Below, one piece after another: positions 1-11,584 of a stretch of 64,000 nt of DNA. Within the stretch, counting starts at the first letter, position 1; each line of letters begins with the position of its first letter. A model generated the notes under the pieces. The model ran no database searches. It had not been told where the DNA came from and was given only the letters and a program-made list of their open reading frames with translations. Where the stretch lies: contig NC_083339.1 in assembly GCF_019175385.1 (NCBI RefSeq), positions 29,789,637 through 29,853,636 on the forward strand. Reading direction: 5' to 3'. The translations under genes and the position numbers were made by a program. Source of the stretch: Lycium barbarum (taxonomy: Eukaryota > Streptophyta > Magnoliopsida > Solanales > Solanaceae).

Positions 1-467
1 ACATGAGCGGGACAGGACCCCGCTATGCCCATAATTATATACACAAAATAATAAGTACCCAAAAGCTATGGCTCCGAAGGAAATGGAGCTCTGCTATGCA
101 ATCTCTGATTAAGCAGCTATGGATCAAGTCTGTCTCCCTGTGCACCTGCGGGCATGACGCAGCGTCCACAACAAAAGGACGTCAGTACGAAGAATGTACT
201 GAGTATGTAAAGCATGATCAACATCAATAAGAAGCGTAATAGACAGCATAAACGATAACATAAGATGAGAGATAATAATATCATTGTCATAACACTTACT
301 TGCTTTCCATAGGAACATTCCATTTCCATCGTGTATCCGTATACAAAATCTTGTTCATTCGTATTCACATTCCTATTCATATTGTCTACATTTCATATAC
401 TTTGCTTATACATAGCCTTTGCACAACATTTACATATCCTTAGCATATTCGTACTCATATTGATGTC

Positions 468-531
<64 letters not shown>

Positions 532-2330
532 GTACATACTTATAGCCTCTATATAGCTTTTGTATAGCGTACCCGACCATAAAGGATCGGTGTTTCATAC
601 ATACTTGGCAAACTAAGGCTCAAGGTCATACATACCTGGCCCTACCAAGGCTTCAGGGTTATCCGTACCTTCCGCAGAAGTGTGCGCGCGTTTCGTAACC
701 ATATGCATACTTTATACATATTCATATACATATATTCTTACCCGGCAGCTCGGGGTATTATTATAGCCCTTCATAGGCACACATACATATCATAGCTCGT
801 AAGCATCTTTAGCATCATTTTATTCTCATTATTATTACCATCATTATCACTATCTTCGTTGTTATCTTTACATCTATCTTATAGGCCTACTCGTCATACG
901 AGGAACTTAGTACTATCGTAGCACATCAAGCATCGTGAGCTTATTAGCTCGGAGGGTCAATCATTTGAAGAAATCATAGACTTATAGAAGATTTAGACGT
1001 TAGGCCAAAGAACCATGCCTTATGAAAGAAGGGTTAGCCTTACATACCTTTCCGTCGCACTATTCTACACTTGCGCGTTCCCCTCCAATGTTAGCGTTTC
1101 TACCTTCATTAAAGTCATACTATCATTAGAATCGATAATTAGCACACATGGCTAAAACTAGGGGAAAATCGAACAACATTTCCTTCACGTCATAATTCAA
1201 CTCCCAAACGTCAACAATACATTCACAATATCTTAACAATGGCCATTAGTCATTCACATTATCCTCATTCCTCAATTTACTTTCATTTGCCCATATCTAT
1301 GGCTATACACATGATTTCGTCCATTCACATACAATGTCTATTTCATGGTCTTTCTACGTCATTTATAACACATTCATGTCACAATATAACAATAATCATG
1401 ATTCGATTCCAACTAATTCTCTAAATGGCACTATTCATCATTCATGACCCATTTTTCCATATTCTTCCACACTCCAAGTATTTCAACTCTCCAATATCTT
1501 AAACAACCTATAAACATCATGAATGTTACCTTAGATGTTGTAGGAACAAGCTTTAGTTGATGATACTCCACTTTGAGCAAAACCCTAGTTTATCTCCATT
1601 TGGATTTCTTGACCTTGGATGATCTTTGATAGTTTTCTTACTCTTGATTTACTTGTTTTATGTTGTTGATGACTTATAACCCTTGAAAACTTGCATAATA
1701 AATGTAGAGAGATGTTTTAGAGAGAAGGGGTGTGATGTAGAAGTGAAATGAAATAAGCCTTGGTCCCCTTATTTAATGACTTGAAAATCTGATTTGAAGT
1801 GCACAGTGGTCGTAAACATGGTTTACGGTCCGTATTCCAGTTTACGGACCGTCCTTCGTGGTCGTCTTTAACCATTTATAGAACCAGAAACTCAGGCTGC
1901 AACTTGGTGATTTACGACTATGGTTTATGGGCCGTAAATCACTTTACGGTCCGTATTCCAGGTCGTATTTAACCATTTCATCAACTGGCAGAAAGTTGAA
2001 GTTTTGAATGCAATTTACGACATGCCAGTCTACGGACCGTATACCATTTTACGGTCCGTATCTCACTTTACGACCAGCTGGTCAGTTCGTAAACCTGCAA
2101 CTTTCCACATTTCTTAGACTTTGCATTCTAATCATCCACATCCATTTACATGCATTGCTCACCTCATACCTTGCCTTAGCTTAGCCATCTTCCTAGTCTT
2201 ACATCGGATGCCTTTGAAATCTCGCCTAAGGTCGTCAAACGTCATTTCTCATTCATGGAACATCATACACTCGTACTCATCGCTAGTTCATTCACTTGCG
2301 TACCAACGGAAACTTTTTTGAGGTGTAACA
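1..2330 (-). mobile_element. Gypsy LTR (solo or partial), minus orientation, cut by window edge
   Basis: Read on the minus strand, this stretch begins TGTTACACCTC at 2330 and is closely similar to the plus-strand LTR at 7745-10166. Window base 1 corresponds to about 9867 of that copy, so roughly the last 300 bp of the LTR lie off the left edge. It interrupts LINE A, whose reading frame starts directly at 2331. It carries palindromic tacggtccgta clusters (about 1820-2090), an AT microsatellite, and the conserved box around 176-211 that also occurs at 9661 and 37627. No internal gypsy coding sequence is attached on the right, so it is either a solo LTR or the 5' LTR of an element extending leftwards. 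ORFs inside it are non-coding shadows. Confidence 0.85.
472..530. repeat. (AT)n microsatellite
   Basis: About 59 bp of uninterrupted AT dinucleotides inside the minus-strand LTR. The homologous position of the plus-strand copy (about 9233-9275) is also an AT tract but shorter, so it is a variable microsatellite within the LTR family. It produces a spurious Tyr-Ile ORF. Confidence 0.95.
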
Positions 2331-5155
2331 TGGGCAGACATTATACCTGGACAAATGGAAATGTGCTCAACAAGATTGATAGAGCATTAGTAAATGATCA
2401 TTGGATGCTGTTATACCCACTTATGGAAGTTATTGTACAGGATCCTGGTTACTATGACCATTCACCAATGTCTATACATGTTGTTGATAATAGAGGGCAC
2501 AAAGCTAAACCATTTAAATTTCTCAATTATTTAGCAGATCATAGGGATTTCTTAAAGATAGTGGAGGAGGCCTGGTGTAAACCAGTACTGGGCTCAAATA
2601 TGGCTATGATATGGAGGAAACTCAAGCATGTGAAGCAGGCTCTAAAGAAACTAAATCAACAAGAGTACATGGGGATTGATAATAAAGTACAGGAGTTAAA
2701 ACAACAGCTGCAGAACATACAGGCTAAAATGAGGAATCCATCACTGGTTCCCTTACTATATGCAGAGGAGAAAGAGGTCAAGAGGAAACTTGAACACTGG
2801 TTAGGCATTGAGGAAAATATTCTGAGACAAAAATCTAGAGTACAATGGTTGCAGTTGGGGGATTCAAATAATACCTTTTTCTACGTAAGTTTGAAGGGTC
2901 GAGTTGCCTCAAATAGCATTAGTAGTCTGATAAACAGGGATGGAGATATTTTACAGACGCATGCTGATATTGAGGATGAGGTGACTGATTTCTATCAAAC
3001 CTTGCTAGGAACACATGTTGAGCAGTTACCAGCAGTTGATCTCACCATTATGCAGTTGGGAAAATCCCTAACTAGGGGGCAACAACTGGAGCTCATGAAG
3101 GAAGTTACTAGGGAGGAGGTATTCATGGCTTTGAATGATATGGATGATCTGAAGGCACCAGGTTGTGATGGGTTTACTGCAAGATTCTTTAAAAAAGAAT
3201 GGGTTGTAGTGGGGCAACAAGTGACAGATGTTGTGCTACATTTCTTTGCAACAGGAAATCTGTACTTTCCCATTAACTGCACCAACATTACCCTAATCCT
3301 AAAAGTTCAGAATCCAACTAAGATCTCAGAATATAGGCCAATCTCTTGCTGCTCAGTACTGTATAAACTCATATCCAAGATCCTCACAAAAAGAATGGAG
3401 CAGGTCATGAATGATTTGGTGGATAAAAATCAGGTAGCTTTTGTACCAGGAAGGGTGATCACAGATAATATCATCCTTAGCCATGAATTGGTTAAAGGAT
3501 ATACAAGGAAAGGCATTTCTCCAAGGGTCATGTTGAAGATAGATATGAGGAAAGTATATGACTCAGTTGAATGGGCATATTTGGAACAAATCTTGGTTTG
3601 TCTAAAATTCCCTGAGCAGTTTGTACAATGGATAATGAAGTGTATCAGGTCTGTATCATACTCATTACTGCTTAATGGTGAACCTACAAAGCCATTCCAA
3701 GCACAAAAAGGATTGAGGCAAGGGGACCCCCTATCCCCATTCCTTTTTGTCTTGGCCATGGAGTACCTGTTAAGAATTTTGAAAACTCTAAAGCATCAGC
3801 AATCTTTTAAATTCCACCCAAGATGTGCTAAAATGAACCTTATCCAACTTAGCTTTGCAGATGATTTACTCTTATTCTGCAAGGGTGATCCTACTTCTGT
3901 GACTGAGCTATTCCATGGATTTTAAAGATTTTCCCATGCCTCTGGACTGAGTGATAATTTAGAGAAAAGCTCCATATATTTTGGAGGAGTCAAGCCAGAT
4001 ACGCAGAATGATATACTACAAGTTTTGGGGTTTGTTAAAGGAGAATTGCCCTTTAGGTATTTAGGAGTTCCATTAAGTACTAAGAGGGTATCAATTGTCC
4101 AATGCAAAACACTGGTGGACAAGATATTGAGTAGAGTGAAATCTTGGACTGCAAAATTCTTGTCCTATGCTGGAAGGGTACAGCTGATCAAAATAGTATT
4201 ATTCTCCATACAGGTCTTTTGGTCCCTAGTTTTTGTTTTGCCAAAGAAGGTAGTGAAGATGATCGAAGCTACTTGCAGAGCTTTCCTATGGACAGGGCAG
4301 ACTGATACATCAAAAAAGGCATTAATTTCCTGGGATAAACTGTGTTGCCCAAAGGTGTCTGGGGGATTAAATATACTTGATATCCAAGTGTGGAACAAAG
4401 CTGCAATTTCCAAGCTGTTATGGACACTAAGTAAGAAGAAGTATAAGCTTTGGGTGGTGTGAGTTCACACCTATTATGTCAAAGGAGGGAGTATATGGGA
4501 TGCCAACTGCAAACAAGCATCCTGGATAGTCCAAAGAATCCTAAAGGCTCAGAAGTACTTTGACATGGCAGGATATGATGAAGCTGATGTACTTGGCATG
4601 AGATCCTTCTCAATAAAGATGCTATATAGCAAGCTGAGAGGTGTGATGCCCAAGGTGGATTGGAGAAGGATAGTGTGCAATAATCAGGGGGCTCCTAAAT
4701 GGAATTTCATTTTGTACGTGGCAGTTTCAAGGAGACTTCTTACTATAACTAGGCTAGCAAAATGGGGAATGATTACTGAGGTAAAATGTCCTCTTTGTGA
4801 GAGGGTGGATGAGGATATAGACCATTTGCTATTTGAATGCTCTTTCTCTGCAACTATGTGGGAGAAGGTGTTGGCATGGCAAGGTATACAAAGGAGAGCA
4901 ATGCCTTGGCAACAGGAAGTGTTTTGGGCAATCTGCCATGCCAAGGGAAAAACTGGCAGAGCTGAGGTATACCGAATGGCACTGGCAAGTAGTGTTTATC
5001 ATATTTGGCAGGAGAGAAACTGGAGAGTATTTCAAAAGAGATCAAGGAGTGCAGTTGAACTTACTAGATTGATCATTCAAGAAGTGCATTGTAGAAGAGG
5101 CAAGAAAGGGGAAACAGCTAGAGCCTTAGACAATTTAAATTTTTATCCCTCCTAG
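2331..5155 (+). pseudogene. LINE A ORF2: endonuclease C-terminus, reverse transcriptase, zf-RVT
   Basis: One reading frame runs from 2331 to 5155 with only two internal stops: TAA at 3923-3925 and TGA at 4460-4462. The segments before, between and after are all in the same frame. Visible landmarks are the endonuclease end (YTWTNG, KIDRALVN), the RT fingers and palm (EYRPISCC, a KIDM block with YDSVEW, LRQGDPLSPFLF) and the catalytic FADD at about 3856. The thumb region has YLGVPL and SYAGRVQLI. The terminal zinc-binding module has CPLCER and a downstream H-LLFEC. The enzyme would copy LINE RNA at a nicked target. It is probably recently inactivated, because both stops could arise by single C-to-T or G-to-A changes. 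Confidence 0.88.
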
Positions 5156-5282
5156 CTGTGTAGGATGCATTGAGTTGTAGTGGTTGATGCTGATAGCAGC
5201 TGCTGGTTTGTTAGAGCTGCTGTCTTTTTTGTACATATTTGCTACTTGGTAAATAAAATATCTTTACTTACCAAAAAAAAAA
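2331..5282 (+). mobile_element. LINE A (L1-type non-LTR retrotransposon), 5' part displaced by LTR insertion
   Basis: A LINE whose ORF2 is visible from the end of the endonuclease domain, through reverse transcriptase and the C-terminal zinc-binding region, to a short 3' UTR and a poly-A run at about 5273-5282. The endonuclease N-terminus and any ORF1 should lie left of the inserted LTR, outside the window. After the stop codon at 5153-5155 come about 115 bp of 3' UTR containing aataaaat, consistent with a polyadenylated LINE tail. Confidence 0.9.
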
Positions 5283-5866
5283 TAGTAAAACTGAGATGTA
5301 GTAGATTATTATTCAATTAATCAAATTTCTTGATCTCAACGGAGTAAAATATTTATCAATTGACCATCAATAGCTTAAATAATTAATTAAATAATTGATT
5401 TCACTATTTAGCATTTAAATTTTGATAAATATGTTTGAAAATTCTTAAAATATAAAAAATATGCAAGATGATATACAATAATATACTTGATGATATTTTG
5501 CCAAATGAAATGGCAAAATGTCACTGAAATAATTTTGTAAAATCATTTTCGACTTGTAATACTTCCCTCCGTTTGTGACTCAGAAATTTTGAATAATTAA
5601 AGAAAATTATTGGAGGAAAAAAATTAGGTGTCAACACTGGTAATGTTAATTAAGAACAGTTGATTCATGTATCCTCTAATTAATTAAAGAAGGCCTTTTT
5701 TTTGGGTGAAATGGGTAACTTTTTAAAAGAGGGGCTTGTTTAATCATGAGAAAACATTTCATATTGCTGAAATATTTTCTTAGGATAGTGCTTAACACAA
5801 CTCAAGCTAATTCGTGCATTTAGTAAACATATTATCGAAGTAATATTTATTTTTTCAAGTGCTGTT
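5283..5866. other. Intergenic, no gene seen
   Basis: AT-rich sequence between the LINE A poly-A tail and the hAT element. I see no ORF with family resemblance, no tRNA and no obvious TIR element. Confidence 0.6.
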
Positions 5867-5874
5867 ATTTTACT

Positions 5875-6705
5875 CAGTGTTTTCAGAGGCATTTTCGGGG
5901 CGAGTCCCGGTGCTGGGTGGGGCGTACCAAAATCGCTCTGGATCGTAAATGAAAGGCGTACGCCCTAGAATTTGGGGCGGAAGTCTCGGGCGTAAAAGCG
6001 TAAGCCCCGGGCGTAAAGACGTACCCCGGGGCGTTAAATTTGATTTTTATTGTTTTAAAAGTATTTGTTCTATAAATTATGATTTTTATTATTGGTATAA
6101 TGATATTTATACTTTATGTTATCATGTTTTCATGTTATACTGATTTTTCCTAAAATATATAAATAAAAAAAAGCAACTCGCATAGAAAATAACACTGCCA
6201 TAAATAGTTTTTTTTTTTAGTTGATTATGCTTGATTGATATGATAGAGATTTCATAGCACTTTGTTCCTGAAGCAACTTTATCCATTTGTTGTCATTGCT
6301 CTTAAACTTTTTGCTCTTGTCCTTCTTTGGATATACAAATAAAAGTCAATGCAAATATTAGTTGAGGTCGGGAAAGACTAATAGATATGGAGATTGATGA
6401 TGAAGTGAATGAAGATTTCATTTTAAAGATTATCTAGGCTATTATCATTTTATGTGTTGTTATCTTTCTCAAATAATATTTATAATAATTCTTTTTATAT
6501 TACTGTTGATTTATATTTGATATTGGCAAAATTTAATGAAAACTTTAATTTTGCTTATTTTTTAGTAATTAAATTATAAAATTGAAGATACATGAGACAT
6601 AAGCCCCGTAGATCCATGAGACTTACACCCCATGTCTCAGGGCTTACGCCTCACCCCGTGCTGCGTAAAATGCCTCGCCTTGCGCCCCCGCCTTTTAAAA
6701 CACTA
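5875..6705. mobile_element. Non-autonomous hAT element, GC-rich ends, copy 1
   Basis: An 831-bp element bounded by cagtgttttcagaggc on the left and cgccttttaaaacacta on the right, inverted relative to each other. It is flanked by the perfect 8-bp direct repeat attttact at 5867-5874 and 6706-6713. The 8-bp TSD and CAGTG terminus place it in the hAT superfamily. Its outer 150 bp on each side are GC-rich (repeated ggggcg, gcgtacgcc, gcccc motifs) while the core is AT-rich and non-coding. A second copy of the same family is at 56131-56992. Confidence 0.88.
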
Positions 6706-6713
6706 ATTTTACT

Positions 6714-7049
6714 TTGCTAATAAACAATTTTATTACTGTGATTTTATTTTGGTTACTGTTGAAATACTACTAATGCTACCAATACCACTGCTGCTCCCCC
6801 TAATCCAACTCCACTCGTACTATCATATGCCAAATCATTCCGGATGTGTCAAATATTGAAATTTTAGCAAATGAAAATTTCAGGTGTTGGTAGGAACATG
6901 TTTTCTAAATACATGATGTTCGTGGTGTTGCACATACGCTGTTGCATCCACAACCTAGTGTAGATGCCGATAATAAAATATAGGAATCATGACAATACGC
7001 CAACAAGGTACGCCATACTATATGACAAACTATCTCTAATGAACTGTTT
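6714..7049. other. Likely 5' part of the Copia relic, no clear coding
   Basis: Follows the hAT TSD directly. It probably belongs to the degraded 5' gag region of the Copia relic that becomes recognisable from about 7050, but frameshifts prevent a confident reading and no LTR could be delimited. Confidence 0.35.
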
Positions 7050-7744
7050 GATGTGTATTGTAGTTGAAAGGAAGCAAAAGTCATCCGGGAAGCCTTAATT
7101 AAGAAATTCTCAGTCGAAGATGCCACTAAACAAAAGTTTGTAGTCAGAAGATTTTACCAATAGCAGATGAGTGACATGAAGAAGATGAAAGTCCAAATCA
7201 ATGAATATCAAAAATTACTTGAAGACTTGAAGGCTGAGATGATAACTCTTCTAGAAAAATTTGCTGATGGGGTACTAATCGAGAAGTTGCCTGACTCATG
7301 GAATGATTATAAAAATACCATAAAGTATAAGCAGATAAATTTCACCAGTGAGGAGATAGTGACTCATATCCTTATTGAAGATACCAACATAAAGGAGTCA
7401 TTCAAAGCTAAGGGGATAGTTATCAGGACAAATCTTGTGCAAGGTCTAAGCATCAGCAAAAGGGATGACAATAAGTCTAAAGGTTACAACCCCAATAATC
7501 CTAATTTTAAGAAAACTAAAGGCCCTTGTTTTGTATGTGAAAAATCTGGTCATCATACCTCACAGTGCAGGAAAAAAGTGAACAACGACAAAGAAAAAGG
7601 TTATCCTCCCCAAGCTATCTTAGTTGAAGGAGATAATATTATTGCAGCTGTCATTTCTCAAGCAAACATTATAGCACATGTAAACAAATGGTTGGTAGAC
7701 TGTGGGGCTACTTGACATATTTGTGCAAACCGAGAAGCATTTAT
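7050..7744 (+). pseudogene. Copia relic: gag C-terminal part and start of protease
   Basis: Decayed Copia gag. From about 7090 the sequence reads as gag (IKKFSVEDAT) with an in-frame stop just before the open stretch 7167-7715. That stretch has the family pattern KLPDSWNDYK, a CCHC zinc knuckle (CFVCEKSGHHTSQC) and the protease start WLVDCGAT, where the usual Asp-Ser-Gly is Asp-Cys-Gly. The frame stops at 7713-7715, and the sequence is cut at 7745 by the gypsy LTR. Integrase remnants of the same element reappear from about 11590, so the gypsy element inserted into this Copia. Confidence 0.8.
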
Positions 7745-9232
7745 GTTACACCTCGGAAAATTTTTTCGTTGGTACGTAAGTGAACGAACTAGTGATAAGT
7801 ATGGGTGTATGATGTCCATGAGCAAGAAACGACGTTTGATGACCTTAGGCGAGATTTCAAAGGAATCCGATGTAAGACGAGAAAGTTGGCTAAGATAAGG
7901 CAAGGTGAGGTGAGCAATGCATGTACATGGATATGGGTGATTAAAATGAGAAGTCTAAGAAATATGGAAAGTTGCAGAATTACAATCTGCCCAGTGGTCG
8001 TAAAGTGCAAATACGGACCGTAAACTGGTATACGGTCCGTAAACTGCCAGGTCGTAAACTGGCATGCAAGCCTTCAACTTTCTGCCAGTTGAGGAAATGG
8101 TAAAATAGGATCTGGTTTACGGACCGTAAAGTGATTTACGGCCCGTAAACGATGGTCGTAAATCACCATGCAAGCAGCCAAAGTTTCTGATTTTTGAAAA
8201 GGTTAAAGACGACCGCAATGGACGAACCGTAAAATGGAATACGTGGTCGTAAACTGAGTTTACGACCACTGTTCACCGCAGCACAGATTTTGCAATTCAT
8301 TAAATAAAGGGACCAACACTTGTTTTATTTCATTTCCACATTACACGCCTTCTCTCTAAAACCTCTCTCTACATTTATTATCCAAGCTTTCAAGGATCAT
8401 AAGTCATCAACAAATAAAACAAAGTGAATCAAGAGTAAGAACATCATCAAAGGTCATCCAAGTCAAGAAATCCAAATGGAGAAAAACTAGGGTTTTGCTC
8501 AAAGTGGAGTATTATCAACTAAAGCTTATTCATACAACTTCTAAGGTAAGATTCATGATATTTATATGATGTTTAAGATATTGGAGAGTTGAAATGCATG
8601 GATTGTAGAAAATATGGTCAACTAGGTCATGAATGATGAATAGTGACATTTTGAGGAATAGTTTGAATTGAATCACGAATGTTGTTGTGTTGTGATATGA
8701 ATGTGTTATAAATGGTATTAAGATCATGAACTAGACACTTTAGACGGATGGACGAAGTTGGGTGTTATGACCTTGAATATGGATGAATTAGAAGCAAGTT
8801 GAGAAATCTAGATAATGTGGATAATGTGAATGACTAATGGCCATTGTTATGATATTAATGAAGGTAGAAACGCTAACATTGGAAGGGGACGTGCAAGTGT
8901 AGAATAGTCCGACAAAAAGGTATGTAAGGCTAACCCTTCTTTCATAAGGCATGGTTCGTTGGCCAAATTCCTAAATCCTCTATACGAGTATGTTGTCTCC
9001 AAATGATTGATCTCCGAGCTCATAAGCTCACAATCCTCGATATGTATTACGTTTGTACTACGCTCCTCATATAACGAGTAAGCCTATGATATAGATGTAA
9101 CGATAATGATGATGATAGTCATGATAATGATAATAATAATGATGCTAAAGGTGCCTACGGGCTATTAGATGTATGTGTGCCTATAAAGGGCTATAATGAA
9201 ACCCCGAGCCTATGGTGCCGGGTAGAGTATAT

Positions 9233-9280
<48 letters not shown>

Positions 9281-10166
9281 GATTACGTAACGCGCGCACA
9301 CATCTGCAGATTGTACGGATAACCCTGAAGCCTTGGTAGGGCCAGGTAGATATAACATTGAGCCTTGGTTGGCCAAGTATGTATGAAACACCGAACCTTA
9401 TGGTCGGGTACGCTACGTATGTATGTATATAAGTGTATGGCTATGTATATAATATGAATATGAATGTGAAAAGACTATGTATATGAATGCGAACAGGGGC
9501 ATGTATACTAATATGAGCACTATTATTAAATACGCATGAGAAATGGGAATTTCCTATGAAAGGTAGGTAAGTGCCATGATGATGACATTATTGTCTTCCC
9601 CTCCTATGCTACTTCACATGTTGTTTACTATGCTTATATATCGATGTTGATCATGCTTTACATACTCAGTACATTCTTCGTACTGACGTCCTTTTGTTTG
9701 TGGACGCTGCGTCATGCCCGCAGGTGCACAGGGAGATAGACTTGATCCATAGCTGCTTATTCAGAGATTGCATAGCAGAGCTCCTTTTCTTCCGGAGCCA
9801 TAGCTTTTGGGTACTTATTCTTTTGTGTGTATAATTATGGGCATAGCGGGGTCCTGTCCCGCTCATATGTTCTGTTATACTCTTAGAGGCTCGTAGTCAC
9901 GTGTATACGATTAGATATGTCTGGCCTTGTCGGCCTATATTTTGTACACCTTATGGTAGCCTTGTCGGCTTATGTACATCTGATGTGGCATAAATGCCAA
10001 TGATTATTTAAAGATGTGATTGTCCGATGGGACTAGTTTGATGAATGAAAGAAAATGCATGTCTAATTATGTGGCTCACCTAGATGTAAGCATAAGTATG
10101 AGTCAAGGGGTGCCCGGGTGGGCTAGCACCGGGTGCTCGTCGCGGCCCCCTAGGCGGGTCGTGACA
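7745..10166 (+). mobile_element. 5' LTR of truncated gypsy (Tekay/Del-like) element
   Basis: A 2422-bp LTR starting tgttacacctcgg and ending gggtcgtgaca (TG...CA), followed four bases later by a tRNA-Met-type primer binding site. It contains tacggtccgta palindromes (about 8010-8270), an AT microsatellite (about 9233-9275), and a box around 9661 (catactcagtacattcttcg) shared with the other LTRs in the window. The long LTR and the gag that follows suggest the Tekay/Del chromovirus lineage; the clade is an inference, since pol is missing. Confidence 0.88.
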
Positions 10167-10170
10167 AAAG

Positions 10171-10182
10171 TGGTATCAGAGC
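10171..10182 (+). other. Primer binding site (initiator tRNA-Met type)
   Basis: tggtatcagagc, the usual plant LTR-element primer site complementary to the 3' end of initiator tRNA-Met. It lies four bases after the LTR end at 10166 and fixes the element orientation as plus. Confidence 0.9.
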
Positions 10183-10375
10183 AGTTCAGTCCTAGGGTGT
10201 GTCTACGAGCCATGTCTAGTAGAGTCTTGGTTATGGGTGTGTTGCGCGCCACACTTATGAACAAGTGGCTGCGGACATTTTAGGAATAAATGACCTTTTT
10301 CTTCATAAGAATCGTGCGATAGAGCTATGATGTAAGAAATTCTTGCTCCTTAATCGTGTGTTGTGCATTTCAGAG

Positions 10376-11575
10376 ATGCCTAAGAAGAAAAAGACTACAG
10401 CAGCCCAAAAGGGCAAGACGGTGGCAGAAAAGCGGGCTAAAAGAGCACCGCCACCGGTAGTAGAGGAAAGTGAGTCCCAGAGTGCGGCTCAATCTCAGTC
10501 CTCCCAGACAGTGTCTGTTTCTGAGGAGCGTGAGGGGGCCTCAGCCCCAGCTCCAGCACCTCCAGCTCCTCCGCCGGATGCTTCTGGCCAAGATGTAAAA
10601 GAGGCCATTAATTTGTTGACTCAATTGGTTGCGGCCCAGACTCAGAGGCAAAGTTCAGGGCATAGTGATAGGGCTGTTAGTGCAAGGGCCCGTGATTTTA
10701 TTACTTTAAAACCTCTGGAATTCTTTGGGTCAAAGTCGGAGGAGGATCCTCAGGATTTCATCGATGGTATGCTAAGGACGCTTCGGTTGATACATGTTTT
10801 GGACACCGAGTCGGTGGAACTAGCGTCATATAGATTGAGAGATGTCTCGATCCAGTGGTATACGATATGGATGGCTTCACGGGGGGCCAATGCACCTCCA
10901 CCGGTATGGCAAGAGTTTGTCTATGCTTTTCTCCGTCATTATATGCCCCCAGAAGTTCGGCGAGCCAGGGCTGATAAATTCTTGAATTTAAGGAAAGGTA
11001 GTATGAGTGCCCTAGAGTATAGCCTCCGCTTTAACTCTTTAGCTAGGTATGCTTCGGCCATGGTAGCGGATATGGGCGACCGGGTACACCGATTTGTAAA
11101 GGGCCTAGGGCCACACTTGATGGATAAATGCTTGACTGCGTCCCTTAAGGACGGTATGGATATTGCACGCATTCAGGCACATGCTCAGAACTTAGAAGAA
11201 AGCCTACAGCAGCGGAGGAGTGAGCGTGAGCAAGATCGGGGACATAGCAAGAGGGCCAGATCCTCAGGCCCAGTGAGTGAGTCCAGAGGCGGACACAGGC
11301 AGCAGCTTTCCAGGCATTCAGGATATTCCATGACCAGTGCCCCTCCACGATTTCCAGGACAGAGCCTTGATAGATCTGCTCGTTCAGGGCCGAGTTCGAG
11401 CTATTCAGGACCTCAGTTCAGAGATGATTCAGGCCAGTCAAGGCCACCTGCACCACGATGTTCCCAGTGTGGGAAATCGCATTGGGGTCGATGCCGATTA
11501 GGTTCATCTGCTATTCATGTGGTCGACCAGGCCATATTATGCGTGATTGCCTATATAAAGAAAATGCAATTGCTG
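10376..11575 (+). pseudogene. Gypsy gag, truncated, pol missing
   Basis: Gag begins at ATG 10376 (MPKKKKTTAAQKGK); an upstream in-frame ATG at 10343 is less likely because the PKKKK-rich N-terminus is typical. A Pro/Ala/Ser/Gln-rich region (about residues 20-90) is followed by the retrotransposon gag domain (PLEFFGSKSEEDPQDFID, YRLRDVSIQWY, YMPPEVRRARADKF). A Ser/Arg-rich linker then leads to a CxxC zinc-knuckle start (CSQCGKSHWGRC). A frameshift near 11500 displaces the second knuckle (reading CGRPGHIMRDC in another frame). No protease, RT, integrase or 3' LTR follows; at about 11580 the sequence becomes Copia again, so a deletion removed the rest. Confidence 0.85.
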
Positions 11576-11584
11576 GGTTAAATA

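Noticed and set aside
331..567. 78-residue ORF with a Tyr-Ile repeat
   Set aside because: It is translation of the (AT)n microsatellite inside an LTR.
3430..3759. 109-residue minus-strand ORF
   Set aside because: Antisense shadow of LINE A reverse transcriptase.
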